The notes under the pieces were generated by a model. The model ran no database searches. It was not told the origin of the DNA and saw nothing but the letters and a program-made list of their open reading frames with translations. From Bifidobacterium ramosum (GTDB lineage: Bacteria > Actinomycetota > Actinomycetes > Actinomycetales > Bifidobacteriaceae): a DNA stretch of 64,000 nucleotides. Location: contig NZ_WBSM01000002.1 of assembly GCF_009299505.1 (NCBI RefSeq), positions 186,001-250,000 on the forward strand, written 5' to 3'. The position numbers and the translations under genes are program-made. This document shows positions 1 through 8,326 of this stretch, one piece after another. Positions within the stretch are counted from its first letter, which is position 1. Each line of letters begins with the position of its first letter.

Positions 1-363
1 GCGATGATTGAGACCCGCGGACTCGCGGAACTCACCGCCCTCGGCAAGGCCGCCGGCGCCGACGTCAAGACCTTCTCCGGACTTGCCGGCGTGGGCGACA
101 TGACCGCCACCTGTGGCTCCCCGCTGAGCCGCAACTACACGTTCGGCGCGAACCTCGGCAAGGGCCTGAGCGTTGAGGAGGCCACCAAGGCCAGCAACGG
201 CGTGGCCGAAGGCGTGCCGACCACCGACGCGGTCGTCGCGCTCGGTAAGGAGCTCGGCGTGGCCACCCCGCTCGCCTCCGCGATGAGCCGTGTGCTCGCG
301 GACGGCATTTCCTGCCAGGAGATGCTCGGCCTGCTGTTCGGTGATGAGATCACCGAGGAGTGA
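1..363 (+). CDS. gpsA: Glycerol-3-phosphate dehydrogenase [NAD(P)+], 3' part
   Basis: This is the C-terminal portion of the enzyme that reduces dihydroxyacetone phosphate to sn-glycerol 3-phosphate for phospholipid synthesis in the cytoplasm. The reading frame is already open at base 1, so the N-terminal NAD-binding domain lies outside the window. Visible family signatures are the TRGLAEL helix, the GLAGVGDMTATC segment and the SRNYTFG motif, all typical of the C-terminal substrate-binding domain of GpsA. The stop is at 361-363. It is followed after about 60 bp by ddl on the same strand, and the two may be co-transcribed. The identification is firm; only the upstream boundary is unknown. Confidence 0.93.
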   Translation, partial: AMIETRGLAELTALGKAAGADVKTFSGLAGVGDMTATCGSPLSRNYTFGANLGKGLSVEEATKASNGVAEGVPTTDAVVALGKELGVATPLASAMSRVLADGISCQEMLGLLFGDEITEE

Positions 364-423
364 CCGGACTGCCGAGTAGTCTGTTGCCCCAGTATTGCTT
401 CGAGTGAACGGTAAAGGAAGAAC

Positions 424-1563
424 ATGACCAAGAAGCGCATTGTGGTGATGTACGGCGGCAAGGCCGACGAACATTCGATCTCCTGCATCTCGACCGCCGG
501 CGTGCTGAAGGCCCTCGACGCCGACAAGTTCGAGCCGATTCCGGTCGGCATCACCAAGGCCGGCCAGTGGATCGTCGGCGGCGAGGATCCGCGCGGCTGG
601 GATCTGAACGGCTCCGCGTTGCCGACCGTCGAGAAGACCGATGGCTCGCGTGACGTGGTGCTTGACGTGGCGCTCGGTCAGGACGGCTTCTTCGCCCGCA
701 ATGCGGACGGCACGCTGGAATCGCTCGGTCATATCGACGCGGTGTTCCCGGTGCTGCACGGTCCGTTCGGCGAGGACGGCACAATCCAGGGCCTGTTCGA
801 GATGATGAACGTACCGTACGTCGGCTGCGGCGTGCTCGCGTCCGCCGCGTGCATGGACAAGCACTACACCAAGGTGCTGCTGGCGGCCGCCGGCATCCCG
901 GTCGCGCCCGGCATCACGCTCGACGCCCGCGGCTTCGATCAGGCGACCAGGTTCGCCGCGAACGGCGATGACATCCTCGCGCAGGTCGAGGCGGCGGGTC
1001 TGCAGTATCCGCTGTTCGTCAAGCCGTCGCGCGCCGGCTCCAGCTTCGGCGTGACCAAGGTCGAGCACGCGGGCGACGCGGCCGAACTCGCCGCCGCCGT
1101 GTTCGAGGCCAGCCACCACGACTGGCGCATCCTCGTCGAGCAGGGCATCGATGCGCGCGAGATCGAATGCGCGGTGCTGTGCCCGAAGGCCGGCGAGGAG
1201 CCGAAGGCCAGCTGGCCGGGCGAGATCGTGCTCGACAAGCGCGCGGGCGGCGACGACCAGTTCTACGATTTCGACAGCAAGTACATGGATTCGAGCGCCT
1301 CGCACGTCGAAGTGCCGGCCAATCTGCCGGACGAACTGCTCGAACGCGTACGCGAGATCGCGGTGCGCGGCTTCAAGGCGGTTGACGGCGCCGGTCTGAG
1401 CCGCGTGGACACGTTTGTGACGCCGGACGGCGACGTGATGATCAACGAGATCAACACGATGCCCGGCTTCACGCCGATCTCGATGTATCCGAAGGCGTGG
1501 GAGGCCACCGGCGTGAGCTACACCGACCTCATCACCACCCTCATCGAAGGCGTGCTGCGCTGA
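424..1563 (+). CDS. ddl: D-alanine--D-alanine ligase
   Basis: ATP-grasp ligase joining two D-alanines to give the dipeptide terminus of peptidoglycan precursors; cytoplasmic. The 379-residue length is normal for the longer Ddl forms. The N-terminal strand VMYGGKADEHSIS (about residues 8-20) matches the family's GGxSxEHxVS motif. The ATP-binding loop PSRAGSSFGV lies near residue 200. The Mg-binding and substrate segment MINEINTMPGFTPISMYPK lies near residues 338-356, with Glu and Asn ligands intact. The start is supported by GGAAG about 5 bp upstream. Its neighbour gpsA runs in the same direction. A 50-bp palindrome follows the stop, before the convergent mscS gene. Confidence 0.95.
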   Translation: MTKKRIVVMYGGKADEHSISCISTAGVLKALDADKFEPIPVGITKAGQWIVGGEDPRGWDLNGSALPTVEKTDGSRDVVLDVALGQDGFFARNADGTLESLGHIDAVFPVLHGPFGEDGTIQGLFEMMNVPYVGCGVLASAACMDKHYTKVLLAAAGIPVAPGITLDARGFDQATRFAANGDDILAQVEAAGLQYPLFVKPSRAGSSFGVTKVEHAGDAAELAAAVFEASHHDWRILVEQGIDAREIECAVLCPKAGEEPKASWPGEIVLDKRAGGDDQFYDFDSKYMDSSASHVEVPANLPDELLERVREIAVRGFKAVDGAGLSRVDTFVTPDGDVMINEINTMPGFTPISMYPKAWEATGVSYTDLITTLIEGVLR

Positions 1564-1628
1564 ACCTGAACCGCGATCGCCCTACGGCATCGCTTCTGGA
1601 TCCTCGGCAACCTCCTCAACAATCCCAT

Positions 1629-1692
1629 CAACGGACATACAGCCGAAATCAACCCCGGAATCGGCTGTATGTCCGTTGAATGTATGTCCGTC
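1629..1692. repeat. Intergenic palindrome family A, copy 1 (plus extra half-copy)
   Basis: CAACGGACATACAGCCGA at 1629-1646 pairs perfectly with TCGGCTGTATGTCCGTTG at 1661-1678 around a 14-nt loop. A third, partial right arm (TGTATGTCCGTCGA) follows at 1681-1694. The element lies between the convergent ends of ddl and the MscS gene. There is no T-tract, so it is not a classical intrinsic terminator. Confidence 0.9.
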
Positions 1693-1715
1693 GAGGGGAA
1701 TCGCAAACGGGACGA

Positions 1716-2522
1716 TCACGCGCCGACGGCGGCGCGCTGCTCGATGAAATCGGCGTCGGCCAATGCGCGCACCGCCGCGTCGCGTGCGGTCGACAGCAGG
1801 ATCCCCGGTTTCGCGAACACCAGCACCTGCCCTTCGATGCCGTACGGCGAGAATCCCGTGAACTTGACGATCGGCTTGGTGCCTTCCGCCGCCACGCCGG
1901 CCATCCCGCGCTCCACCGCCTCGACGATCCGCCGGTCGATGTCCTTGCTGTCGCTGCCGGCCTTCGCCGTGAACGGCACCGTCACCAGTCCCTCGTTCGT
2001 CGGCGTCAGTCGTTCCAGTGACGCCGTGTTGAGCACCGAGTTCGGAATCACCATCTCATTGCCGTCGCGTTCGCGCACCACGGTCTGCCGCCACGTGATG
2101 TCCTTCACCACGCCGGTCGTCCCCGCCACCGTCACCAGATCGCCCGGCTGAATCACGCGTCCGAACATCAGTCCGAATCCTGAGATCACATTCGCGACCG
2201 TGTCCTTCAGACCTAGCGACACAGCGATGCCGCCGACGCCGAGCGCCGTCATCAGTGTGGTCGGATCGATGCCGAACACCGGCTTGAGCACGATCGTCGC
2301 GGCGACCACCCAGATCAGCACGCGCACGATGTTGATGAAGATCGACGCGCTCGGCATGTTCGTGTGGTCCAGCACACGGCGCAGCACCTTGCTGACCACC
2401 TTCACGGCCGCCCACGCGGCGACCGTCACCACAACGAGGAAGATGATCCTGCCGGCGTTCGTGGCCAGCCATTGCAGCATCACGTTCATCATGTCCAACC
2501 CTGCGTCCGCCGTTTCGATCAT
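1716..2522 (-). CDS. MscS-family small-conductance mechanosensitive channel
   Basis: Membrane channel expected to open on hypo-osmotic stretch and release solutes. Its 268 residues show two hydrophobic N-terminal segments (about residues 17-37 and 60-80). The pore-lining helix and beta domain follow, with the characteristic run GLKDTVANVISG, then FGRVIQPGDLV and VVRERDGNEMVIPNS. The short form, with no extra N-terminal domain, resembles the E. coli MscS core. The start is divergent from the DUF2974 gene beginning at 2624, leaving about 100 bp for both promoters. Whether the gating threshold or ion preference is standard cannot be told. Family assignment is strong; no gene symbol is given because MscS paralogues are diverse. 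Confidence 0.9.
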   Translation of the reverse strand: MIETADAGLDMMNVMLQWLATNAGRIIFLVVVTVAAWAAVKVVSKVLRRVLDHTNMPSASIFINIVRVLIWVVAATIVLKPVFGIDPTTLMTALGVGGIAVSLGLKDTVANVISGFGLMFGRVIQPGDLVTVAGTTGVVKDITWRQTVVRERDGNEMVIPNSVLNTASLERLTPTNEGLVTVPFTAKAGSDSKDIDRRIVEAVERGMAGVAAEGTKPIVKFTGFSPYGIEGQVLVFAKPGILLSTARDAAVRALADADFIEQRAAVGA

Positions 2523-2623
2523 TGCGCTTCCGTTCCGTTCGTCGTCTGCCGTCGTTTGCCGCTGTCTGCGTCGCCTTCATCCTACCGGCGCAATGTGGCA
2601 GAACCTGTGACTACCATGAAAAC

Positions 2624-3814
2624 ATGGGCAATATTCTCGATTTTGTGCGGACGGATTTCCGAGGATTCGATGAACTGCCGTTCGGCGCGGTCGATTCGCT
2701 GGTGCTGTCGGAGCTGGCGTATGTCCATATGCCGGTTGCGGTGCCGAGATACGGGACGACAAAGACGGTGGCGACGGTGCCGCTGACGGACGCGCTGCGC
2801 GCTGAGGACTATCCGACGATGTTCACGACCGGCTCCACGACGACGAACGAATACCGGTTGGGATTGCTGCGCGCGGTGTGCGAGTCGCCGCGGTATCGTG
2901 GCATACGCGTGGGGGAGTACGTCGAGCGGCTGGACGTGACGAACCAGACGCAGTTCGCGGCGATGACGTTCGATCTTGGTGACTGTCGCGGCGCGGCGAC
3001 GATCGGTGCGTCGGACGGATCCGGTGCGGCCGCGGCGGACGGCGGCTTGTTGTACGTCGCGTTCCGCGGTACGGACGGCACGTTGGTCGGTTGGAAGGAG
3101 GACTTCAACATGGCCGTGCGCTGCCCGGTGCCGGCGCAGGATTCGGCGGCGGAGTATCTCGCGTCCGTGGGCGACCGGTCGGCCGGCGTGATCGGTGCGC
3201 CGGGCGCGCGGCTGATGGTCGGTGGCCATTCCAAGGGCGGCAGCATGGCCGTATACGCTGCGATGCACGCCGCCGATGCGGTACGGGATCGCATCGGCCG
3301 CATCTTCTCACACGACGGCCCGGGGTTCGACCGCGCGGTCACCGTGTCGCCGGCCTACCGTGCGATCGTCGGGCGCATCGACAAAACCGTGCCCGAGTCG
3401 TCGGTCATCGGCATGCTGCTGGACGACGGCGAGGCGCGGTACACGGTGGTCAAGGCCGATGCGATCGGCATCCTGCAGCATATGGGCGGCTCGTGGCAGG
3501 TCGCCGACGGCGCGTTCGTCACGCTGGGCGGGCTGAATCCCAGTGCGCGGTTCATCGCGCGCACCATCGCCGCGTGGCTGGACGGCGTCGACCAACGGCA
3601 GCGCGAGATCGCCATCGACCAGGTGTACGACGTCGTCGCGGCCGCCGGATACGACAATTTCGCCGATCTCGCCGCACACTGGACCGATGCGATGCCGAAG
3701 ATCCTGCTGGCGGCCAAGGACACCGATCCGGCCACGCGTGCGCTGATCGCCGCCGTGCTCAAGTCGCTGCCGACCAGCGCGCTCCGCTCGCTCGCCCCGC
3801 AGCCGCGCCCGTAG
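2624..3814 (+). CDS. DUF2974 alpha/beta-hydrolase-fold protein (copy A)
   Basis: A 396-residue protein of the DUF2974 (Mbeg1-like) family, a lipase-like alpha/beta-hydrolase group of unknown substrate. Family features are the N-terminus MGNILDFVRTDFRGF, a central YVAFRGTDGTLVGWKEDFNM segment and a nucleophile elbow GHSKGG at residues 201-206 (probable nucleophile Ser203). No signal peptide is evident, so it is probably cytoplasmic. The frame is open further upstream from 2522. The Met at 2624 was chosen because the paralogue at 4804-6009 begins with the same MGNI sequence. A TetR gene lies convergent downstream, and the paralogue lies beyond it. Enzymatic activity is inferred from the fold only. 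Confidence 0.8.
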   Translation: MGNILDFVRTDFRGFDELPFGAVDSLVLSELAYVHMPVAVPRYGTTKTVATVPLTDALRAEDYPTMFTTGSTTTNEYRLGLLRAVCESPRYRGIRVGEYVERLDVTNQTQFAAMTFDLGDCRGAATIGASDGSGAAAADGGLLYVAFRGTDGTLVGWKEDFNMAVRCPVPAQDSAAEYLASVGDRSAGVIGAPGARLMVGGHSKGGSMAVYAAMHAADAVRDRIGRIFSHDGPGFDRAVTVSPAYRAIVGRIDKTVPESSVIGMLLDDGEARYTVVKADAIGILQHMGGSWQVADGAFVTLGGLNPSARFIARTIAAWLDGVDQRQREIAIDQVYDVVAAAGYDNFADLAAHWTDAMPKILLAAKDTDPATRALIAAVLKSLPTSALRSLAPQPRP

Positions 3815-3921
3815 CCTGCGGCCTGCCCTATCCGCAACGGCTGCCTCCCACCTCTCTGCGGGCGTCTCCTTCCCGTCACCGGGCATCTCTTCTCTCTCTT
3901 CGACGGGAGCTCTCCACCTCT

Positions 3922-3971
3922 TAACGGACATACAGCCGATTTCGCATGGAGAATCGGCTGCATGTCCGTTA
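3922..3971. repeat. Intergenic palindrome family A, copy 2
   Basis: TAACGGACATACAGCCGATT pairs with AATCGGCTGCATGTCCGTTA; one base pair in the stem is mismatched (ATAC against GCAT). A pyrimidine-rich run precedes it and a purine-rich run (AGAGAGGGAG) follows. It lies between the convergent DUF2974-A and TetR genes. Confidence 0.88.
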
Positions 3972-3986
3972 GAGAGGGAGACCGGC

Positions 3987-4625
3987 CTACTTGTCGTCGC
4001 CAGTGAGGTCGCTGCGGAAGATGCGATGCCAGTATCCGAGCAAATCCTTGCGCGACAGCGACAGGCACATGCTCATCGCGAGCACGGCCACGTCCTCGTT
4101 GAGCAGGTCGTCGAGCTCGACGGTGTCGCGCAGCTCCGGCCAACGGCTGAGCACCGCGAGCATGCCCCCGACGGTGAAGTCGAGCATGAGGTCGGTTTTC
4201 AGGTCGATGCGTTCAGGCAGCTGCAGGCTGTGGATGATGGTGAGACGGCCGAAATCGCGCAGCGAGTCGACGAGTTCCGGCGAGCCGTGCGGTCCGGCGA
4301 TGAGCGCGAGCCGGTCAAGCCGCTCGCGGTGTTCCGGCGACTGCAGCAGGTTGGTGATGTTCTCGCGCCAGGTGGCGTCCGGATCGGAGTCCGGCGTGGG
4401 CAGCTTGGGGCTCGCCTCCTGCACGACGTGCATGATGGCCGAGTCGGCGAGCTCGGGCAGCCCGCTGTAGTGGTAGTAGAACGAGTTGCGGTTCACGCCG
4501 GCTTCGTGCACGATGTCGGTGACGGTGATCTTGTGGTATTCGCGGGTCGAGAGCAGCTCCCAGAACGCGTTCTCCATGCGTTCCTTGGCGGGCAGGATCT
4601 CGGAATCGTGGCGTGGGCGTGGCAT
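3987..4625 (-). CDS. TetR/AcrR-family transcriptional regulator
   Basis: A 212-residue DNA-binding repressor. The N-terminal helix-turn-helix (about residues 12-60) has the classic TetR pattern: AKERMENAFWELL, then ITVTDIVHEAGVNRNSFYYHY. The C-terminal ligand domain is unremarkable. The frame extends 13 codons upstream, but Met at 4625 is preceded by AGGAG at a good spacing, so that start is preferred. Two GTCTAGAC boxes lie just upstream (4678-4698) and are the likely autoregulatory operator. It is flanked by two DUF2974 paralogues; the one at 4804-6009 is upstream on the same strand. The ligand is unknown. Confidence 0.9.
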   Translation of the reverse strand: MPRPRHDSEILPAKERMENAFWELLSTREYHKITVTDIVHEAGVNRNSFYYHYSGLPELADSAIMHVVQEASPKLPTPDSDPDATWRENITNLLQSPEHRERLDRLALIAGPHGSPELVDSLRDFGRLTIIHSLQLPERIDLKTDLMLDFTVGGMLAVLSRWPELRDTVELDDLLNEDVAVLAMSMCLSLSRKDLLGYWHRIFRSDLTGDDK

Positions 4626-4664
4626 GGCGGCTCCTGTGTGCGATGGTCGTCGTGGCATCGGCAT

Positions 4665-4698
4665 GTCCGGACATCGTGTCTAGACAATGTGTCTAGAC
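4665..4698. promoter_or_regulatory. Candidate TetR operator region
   Basis: Two identical self-complementary boxes GTCTAGAC at 4678-4685 and 4691-4698 are separated by 5 bp (AATGT), giving a 21-bp inverted repeat. A further palindrome, ATGTCCGGACAT, lies at about 4663-4674. The position, directly upstream of the TetR start, suggests autoregulation; binding is inferred. Confidence 0.55.
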
Positions 4699-4803
4699 GG
4701 ATATGATACGCGATTATTGGACAAGGTGTCTATGCACTGATTGTCGTGATATGTCGGCGGATGTGCCGACGGCGGCTGTATCTGCATCGGCGGCGGCGAA
4801 CCG

Positions 4804-6009
4804 CTACCGCCGCGATACCTTGGTGTTGCGCGCCAGCGCGGCCTGCAGCAGGATCATCATCGCCTGCGTGATGTTGCGCCGGTCCTCCGGGCTCAGCCCT
4901 ACGTACGCGCCGAGCATTTCGGGGATGGCCTTCGCGCCGGCCGTCATCATGTCGCCGATGTTGTTCGCGCCGCTCGCCTCCAGCACCGCGAACAACGCAT
5001 CCACCGCATGCTCGCGCTGCTCCTGCGACAGCCCCGCCATCCACCGGTTCAGCGACTCGTTGAACAGCTTCGAGCTGTGCGCCAGATCCTCCACCTGCAC
5101 GAACTCGCCACCGCACATCTGCCACGAGAACGCGAAGTGCTGCATCACGCCCTCCACGTCGGATTTGACCACCGTGCACCGTTCCGGCGTCTCCAGAATC
5201 ATGCCGATAATCGACGAATCCGGCACGATCTTGACGATCCTATCCTTCACCGTGCCGTATTCGTACCCGTGCACCACGTCCGGCGGGAAACCCGGACCGT
5301 CCAGCGAATAGATGCGCGTCACCCGATCGCGCACGTCGTCGGCCGCGTTCATCGCCGCGTACACGGCCAGATTACCGCCTTTCGAATGGCCGGTCAGTAT
5401 GATCCGGCCATCCCACAATGCGGCCACCTGCGTAAGATATTCGGCCGCGGACACCTGCGCCGGCACCGGATACTGGAAGGACATGTTGAAGTCCTCCTTC
5501 CAGCCGACCAGCGAATCGTCGGTGCCGCGGTACGAGATGACCAGCGTGCCGTCCGGCAGACAATAGGTGAGCGCCGCGAACTGCGTCTGCGCCGACGCGT
5601 CGAACTTGTCCCGGTACGCGGTCATGACGATATCGGCGAAGCGCGGATTGGCCGCGCATGCACGGTAGAAGTCGTGCGTCAGCTGCGGGTCGACCAAACC
5701 GATACTGTTCACATCGTGATCGCGGTTGATCATATCGTGATGCAGTTCGCGATCGGCGGCGTCGATCGTCACGCCGTCGCACGGCGCGTGCGCGATGTTG
5801 CGCAACGACATGATCGGACGGCGGAACGAGAACGACCTCACCCGCGATGCCAACGAACCATACCGCCGCACCTGATCGTCCAGCCGCGGCACGTCGTCCG
5901 GCACATCGTCGTAGATCAGAATCGCCAACGCCAGCGCGTCCGCCGCGCCGAACGGCAACGTCGCGAACCCGCGCGTCTCGGTGCGCGCATAATCGGTGAT
6001 GTTGCCCAT
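4804..6009 (-). CDS. DUF2974 alpha/beta-hydrolase-fold protein (copy B)
   Basis: A 401-residue paralogue of the product at 2624-3814. It shares the N-terminus MGNITDYARTETRGF, the segment ISYRGTDDSLVGWKEDFNMS and the nucleophile elbow GHSKGGNLAVYAAMN, with Ser near residue 209. The region around residues 60-105 carries an extra stretch with RSFSFRRPIMSLRN not seen in copy A. The C-terminal tail is helical (EQREHAVDALFAVLEASG). An RBS (AGGAGGTG) lies about 6 bp upstream of the Met. It reads towards the TetR gene, so both could share control. Substrate and role are unknown; lipase or esterase chemistry is only suggested by the fold. Confidence 0.8.
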   Translation of the reverse strand: MGNITDYARTETRGFATLPFGAADALALAILIYDDVPDDVPRLDDQVRRYGSLASRVRSFSFRRPIMSLRNIAHAPCDGVTIDAADRELHHDMINRDHDVNSIGLVDPQLTHDFYRACAANPRFADIVMTAYRDKFDASAQTQFAALTYCLPDGTLVISYRGTDDSLVGWKEDFNMSFQYPVPAQVSAAEYLTQVAALWDGRIILTGHSKGGNLAVYAAMNAADDVRDRVTRIYSLDGPGFPPDVVHGYEYGTVKDRIVKIVPDSSIIGMILETPERCTVVKSDVEGVMQHFAFSWQMCGGEFVQVEDLAHSSKLFNESLNRWMAGLSQEQREHAVDALFAVLEASGANNIGDMMTAGAKAIPEMLGAYVGLSPEDRRNITQAMMILLQAALARNTKVSRR

Positions 6010-6249
6010 CGCGCACCTCCTTGCCGTGCCGCGCGGCGGCCGCGATCCGCCGCCGGTCCTACTTGCAAATCATAGTGAACCGGTATCACGCCGCCGGCGA
6101 ACAACGCGACGAATCGCGCGAAATTGGAGTGTCGCGGCGCGGATGTGCCATGCCGGTGGTAGAAACGGAATCAACACGACGCCCGCCGCGTCGGCGCGAC
6201 GTTCGGCCCAGGCCGCGGCGGACGTGCCAACCGTTCACAGGAGGCAGCA

Positions 6250-7440
6250 ATGATCAACGAAGACTACAAGGCGATGCTCGGCGGCAAATCCGTGATCCGC
6301 ACCCTCAGCGAGTACGCGACCGCCCGCGGCGCCGAAATCGGGTACGACAACGTATTCGACTACAGCCTCGGCAATCCGAGCGTGCCGTGCCCGCCCGACT
6401 TCACCTCCGACGTCATCGATATGTACCGCACCGCCGAACCGGTCAAACTGCACGGCTACAGCCCGTCGCTCGGCCAGCCGGCGTTCTGCGAAACCGTCGC
6501 CGACAGCCTCAACCGCCGCTTCGGCATGGACTACACGGCCGGTCACATCTTCCCGACCACCGGTGCCGCCGGCGCGCTCGCGCACGCCCTGCGCGCCGTG
6601 ACCAAACCCGGCGACGAAGTGATCACGTTCGCGCCGTACTTCCCCGAATACCAGCCGTACGTGAACGGCACCGGCGCGCACCTGACCATCGTGCCGGCCG
6701 ACACCGAGAACTTCCAGATCAACTTCGACGCGTTCGAGGCGGCGCTCGGGCCGCAGACCGCGGCCGTGCTCATCAACACGCCGAACAACCCGTCCGGCGC
6801 GGTGTACTCGGCGGCCACGTTGCAGCGCCTCGCCGACCTGCTGCGCGCGCGGCAGACCGAATACGGCCACGACATCTTCCTCATCAGCGACGAGCCGTAC
6901 CGCGAGATCGTGTTCGACGGCGGCACGCAGCCGTATCCGGCGAAGTTCTACGACAACACGCTCACCTGCTACTCGTGGTCCAAGTCGCTGAGCCTGCCAG
7001 GCGAGCGCATCGGCTACGTGGCCGTGAACCCGCGCGCCACCGACGCCGAGCTCATCGTGCCGATGTGCGGGCAGATCTCGCGCGGCACCGGCCACAACTG
7101 CCCGAGCTCGACCATGCAGCTCGCCGTGGCGAAGGTGATCGACGAGACCTCGGACCTGAGCGTGTACGAGACGAACATGAACCTGCTCTACGACGCGCTG
7201 ACGTCGATCGGCTTCGACGTGGTGCGGCCGGGCGGCACGTTCTACATCTTCCCGAAGGCGCTCGAGGACGACGCGACCGCGTTCTGCATGAAGGCCAAGG
7301 ACTACGACCTGATTCTCGTGCCGTCCGAGAGCTTCGGCGTGCCCGGGTACTTCCGCATGGCGTACTGCATCGACACGGAGAAGGTGAAGCGGTCGATCCC
7401 GGTGCTCGAGCGGTTCGCGCATGAGGTGTATGGGCTCTGA
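6250..7440 (+). CDS. PLP-dependent aminotransferase, class I fold type
   Basis: A 396-residue cytoplasmic aminotransferase of the aspartate-aminotransferase fold. The pyridoxal-phosphate lysine is Lys245 in SWSKSLSLPGERIGY. Other signatures are the N-terminal FDYSLGNPSVPCPP, the cofactor-contact loop TTGAAGALAHAL, the NTPNNPSGAVY segment and SDEPYREIVFDG. A strong RBS (CAGGAGG) sits 6 bp before the ATG. The 240 bp upstream are non-coding and divergent from the DUF2974-B gene. The subfamily is common in Firmicutes and bifidobacteria, but its amino-acid preference cannot be read from sequence. It stands alone, with tRNA genes downstream. Confidence 0.88.
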   Translation: MINEDYKAMLGGKSVIRTLSEYATARGAEIGYDNVFDYSLGNPSVPCPPDFTSDVIDMYRTAEPVKLHGYSPSLGQPAFCETVADSLNRRFGMDYTAGHIFPTTGAAGALAHALRAVTKPGDEVITFAPYFPEYQPYVNGTGAHLTIVPADTENFQINFDAFEAALGPQTAAVLINTPNNPSGAVYSAATLQRLADLLRARQTEYGHDIFLISDEPYREIVFDGGTQPYPAKFYDNTLTCYSWSKSLSLPGERIGYVAVNPRATDAELIVPMCGQISRGTGHNCPSSTMQLAVAKVIDETSDLSVYETNMNLLYDALTSIGFDVVRPGGTFYIFPKALEDDATAFCMKAKDYDLILVPSESFGVPGYFRMAYCIDTEKVKRSIPVLERFAHEVYGL

Positions 7441-7457
7441 TCGCCGTTGGGGCTGGG

Positions 7458-7571
7458 CGACACGCCGGCCGGGTGATCACGACACGCTTGATGTGTTTTT
7501 CGGGAACGGCGGAATCGCACCGTTTTGCCGGGGTGCATCGTGCGTGTCGTGATCAGGTCGCCGGCGTGTCG
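7458..7571. repeat. Nested inverted repeat family C, copy 1
   Basis: Outer arms CGACACGCCGGC (7458-7469) and GCCGGCGTGTCG (7560-7571) enclose inner arms TGATCACGACACGC (7473-7486) and GCGTGTCGTGATCA (7542-7555). The inner loop is about 55 bp. The same nested design recurs at 35586-35697. Confidence 0.85.
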
Positions 7572-7651
7572 GGCTTTCGCGACACGCCGAAGCTTGCGCT
7601 CGGCCTTGGCCTCGTGTAGATTATCCCTCTGTTGCCTCACGGCGACAGTTT

Positions 7652-7724
7652 GCGGACATAGCTTAGTTGGTAAAGCGCAACCTTGCCAAGGTTGAGACCG
7701 CGGGTCCGAGTCCCGTTGTCCGCT
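7652..7724 (+). tRNA. tRNA-Gly (GCC)
   Basis: Cloverleaf of 73 nt: acceptor GCGGACA pairs with TGTCCGC. Anticodon stem CAACC/GGTTG surrounds loop TTGCCAA, giving anticodon GCC. The T-loop is TCCGAGT. The CCA end is not encoded. First of a four-tRNA cluster. Confidence 0.95.
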
Positions 7725-7773
7725 CTCGTTTTCCGGGTGTCGAAGCAATTCGATGTTCCGGAAGGCCAGACCC

Positions 7774-7845
7774 GGGCGGTTGGCGCAGAGGTAGCGCACT
7801 TCCCTGACACGGAAGGGGTCACAAGTTCGAATCTTGTATCGCCCA
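7774..7845 (+). tRNA. tRNA-Val (GAC)
   Basis: Acceptor GGGCGGT pairs with ATCGCCC (one G-T pair). The anticodon arm CTTCC-CTGACAC-GGAAG gives GAC, reading GUC/GUU. The T-arm contains TTCGAAT. CCA is not encoded. Confidence 0.95.
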
Positions 7846-7886
7846 CGATCGGACGAGAGGCCTCGGTCTCCCAGCCGGCAGCGATC

Positions 7887-7959
7887 GGGTGATTGGCGCA
7901 GCGGCTAGCGCACTTCCTTCACACGGAAGGGGTCGTAGGTTCGATTCCTACATCACCCA
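7887..7959 (+). tRNA. tRNA-Val (CAC)
   Basis: Acceptor GGGTGAT pairs with ATCACCC. The anticodon arm CTTCC-TTCACAC-GGAAG gives CAC, reading GUG. It closely resembles the preceding tRNA-Val, probably by duplication and divergence. CCA is not encoded. Confidence 0.95.
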
Positions 7960-7989
7960 CGATCTCGCGCTTCGGTGCGGGTGAATTTT

Positions 7990-8062
7990 GGGGCTATGGC
8001 GCAGCTGGTAGCGCATCTCCATGGCATGGAGAGGGTCAGGGGTTCGAATCCCCTTAGCTCCA
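7990..8062 (+). tRNA. tRNA-Ala (GGC)
   Basis: Acceptor GGGGCTA pairs with TAGCTCC. The anticodon arm TCTCC-ATGGCAT-GGAGA gives GGC, reading GCC/GCU. The T-loop is TTCGAAT. CCA is not encoded. Confidence 0.95.
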
Positions 8063-8228
8063 CCGGCAACCCGGAAACGTTGGAATCGCGACGTTTCCAG
8101 GTTTTTGTTATCGCGCGCGAATGACGTGGTGCGAGGTGCCGCAATGTGGTGCGATGTGTCGCCGTCCGTTGTCTGGCTGCCGCCGTCCCGCTTCCCTTTC
8201 TTTCTTCCCCTCGACGGGCTTCCCCTTT

Positions 8229-8278
8229 CAACGGACATCCAGCCGATTTCAGCCCCTGAATCGGCTGGATGTCCGTTG
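8229..8278. repeat. Intergenic palindrome family A, copy 3 (compensated variant)
   Basis: CAACGGACATCCAGCCGATT pairs with AATCGGCTGGATGTCCGTTG. The usual ATAC/GTAT pair is replaced by ATCC/GGAT on both arms, so pairing is preserved. A strong pyrimidine tract lies on the left. It sits between tRNA-Ala and the methyltransferase gene. Confidence 0.9.
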
Positions 8279-8326
8279 AGGAACGGAACGGGACCGGACC
8301 GACATAAGGCGACTACGCTGGGAGGC

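Noticed and set aside
7652..8062. Prophage or genomic island integrated at the tRNA cluster
   Set aside because: No integrase, no direct repeat of a tRNA 3' end, and flanking genes are ordinary chromosomal genes.
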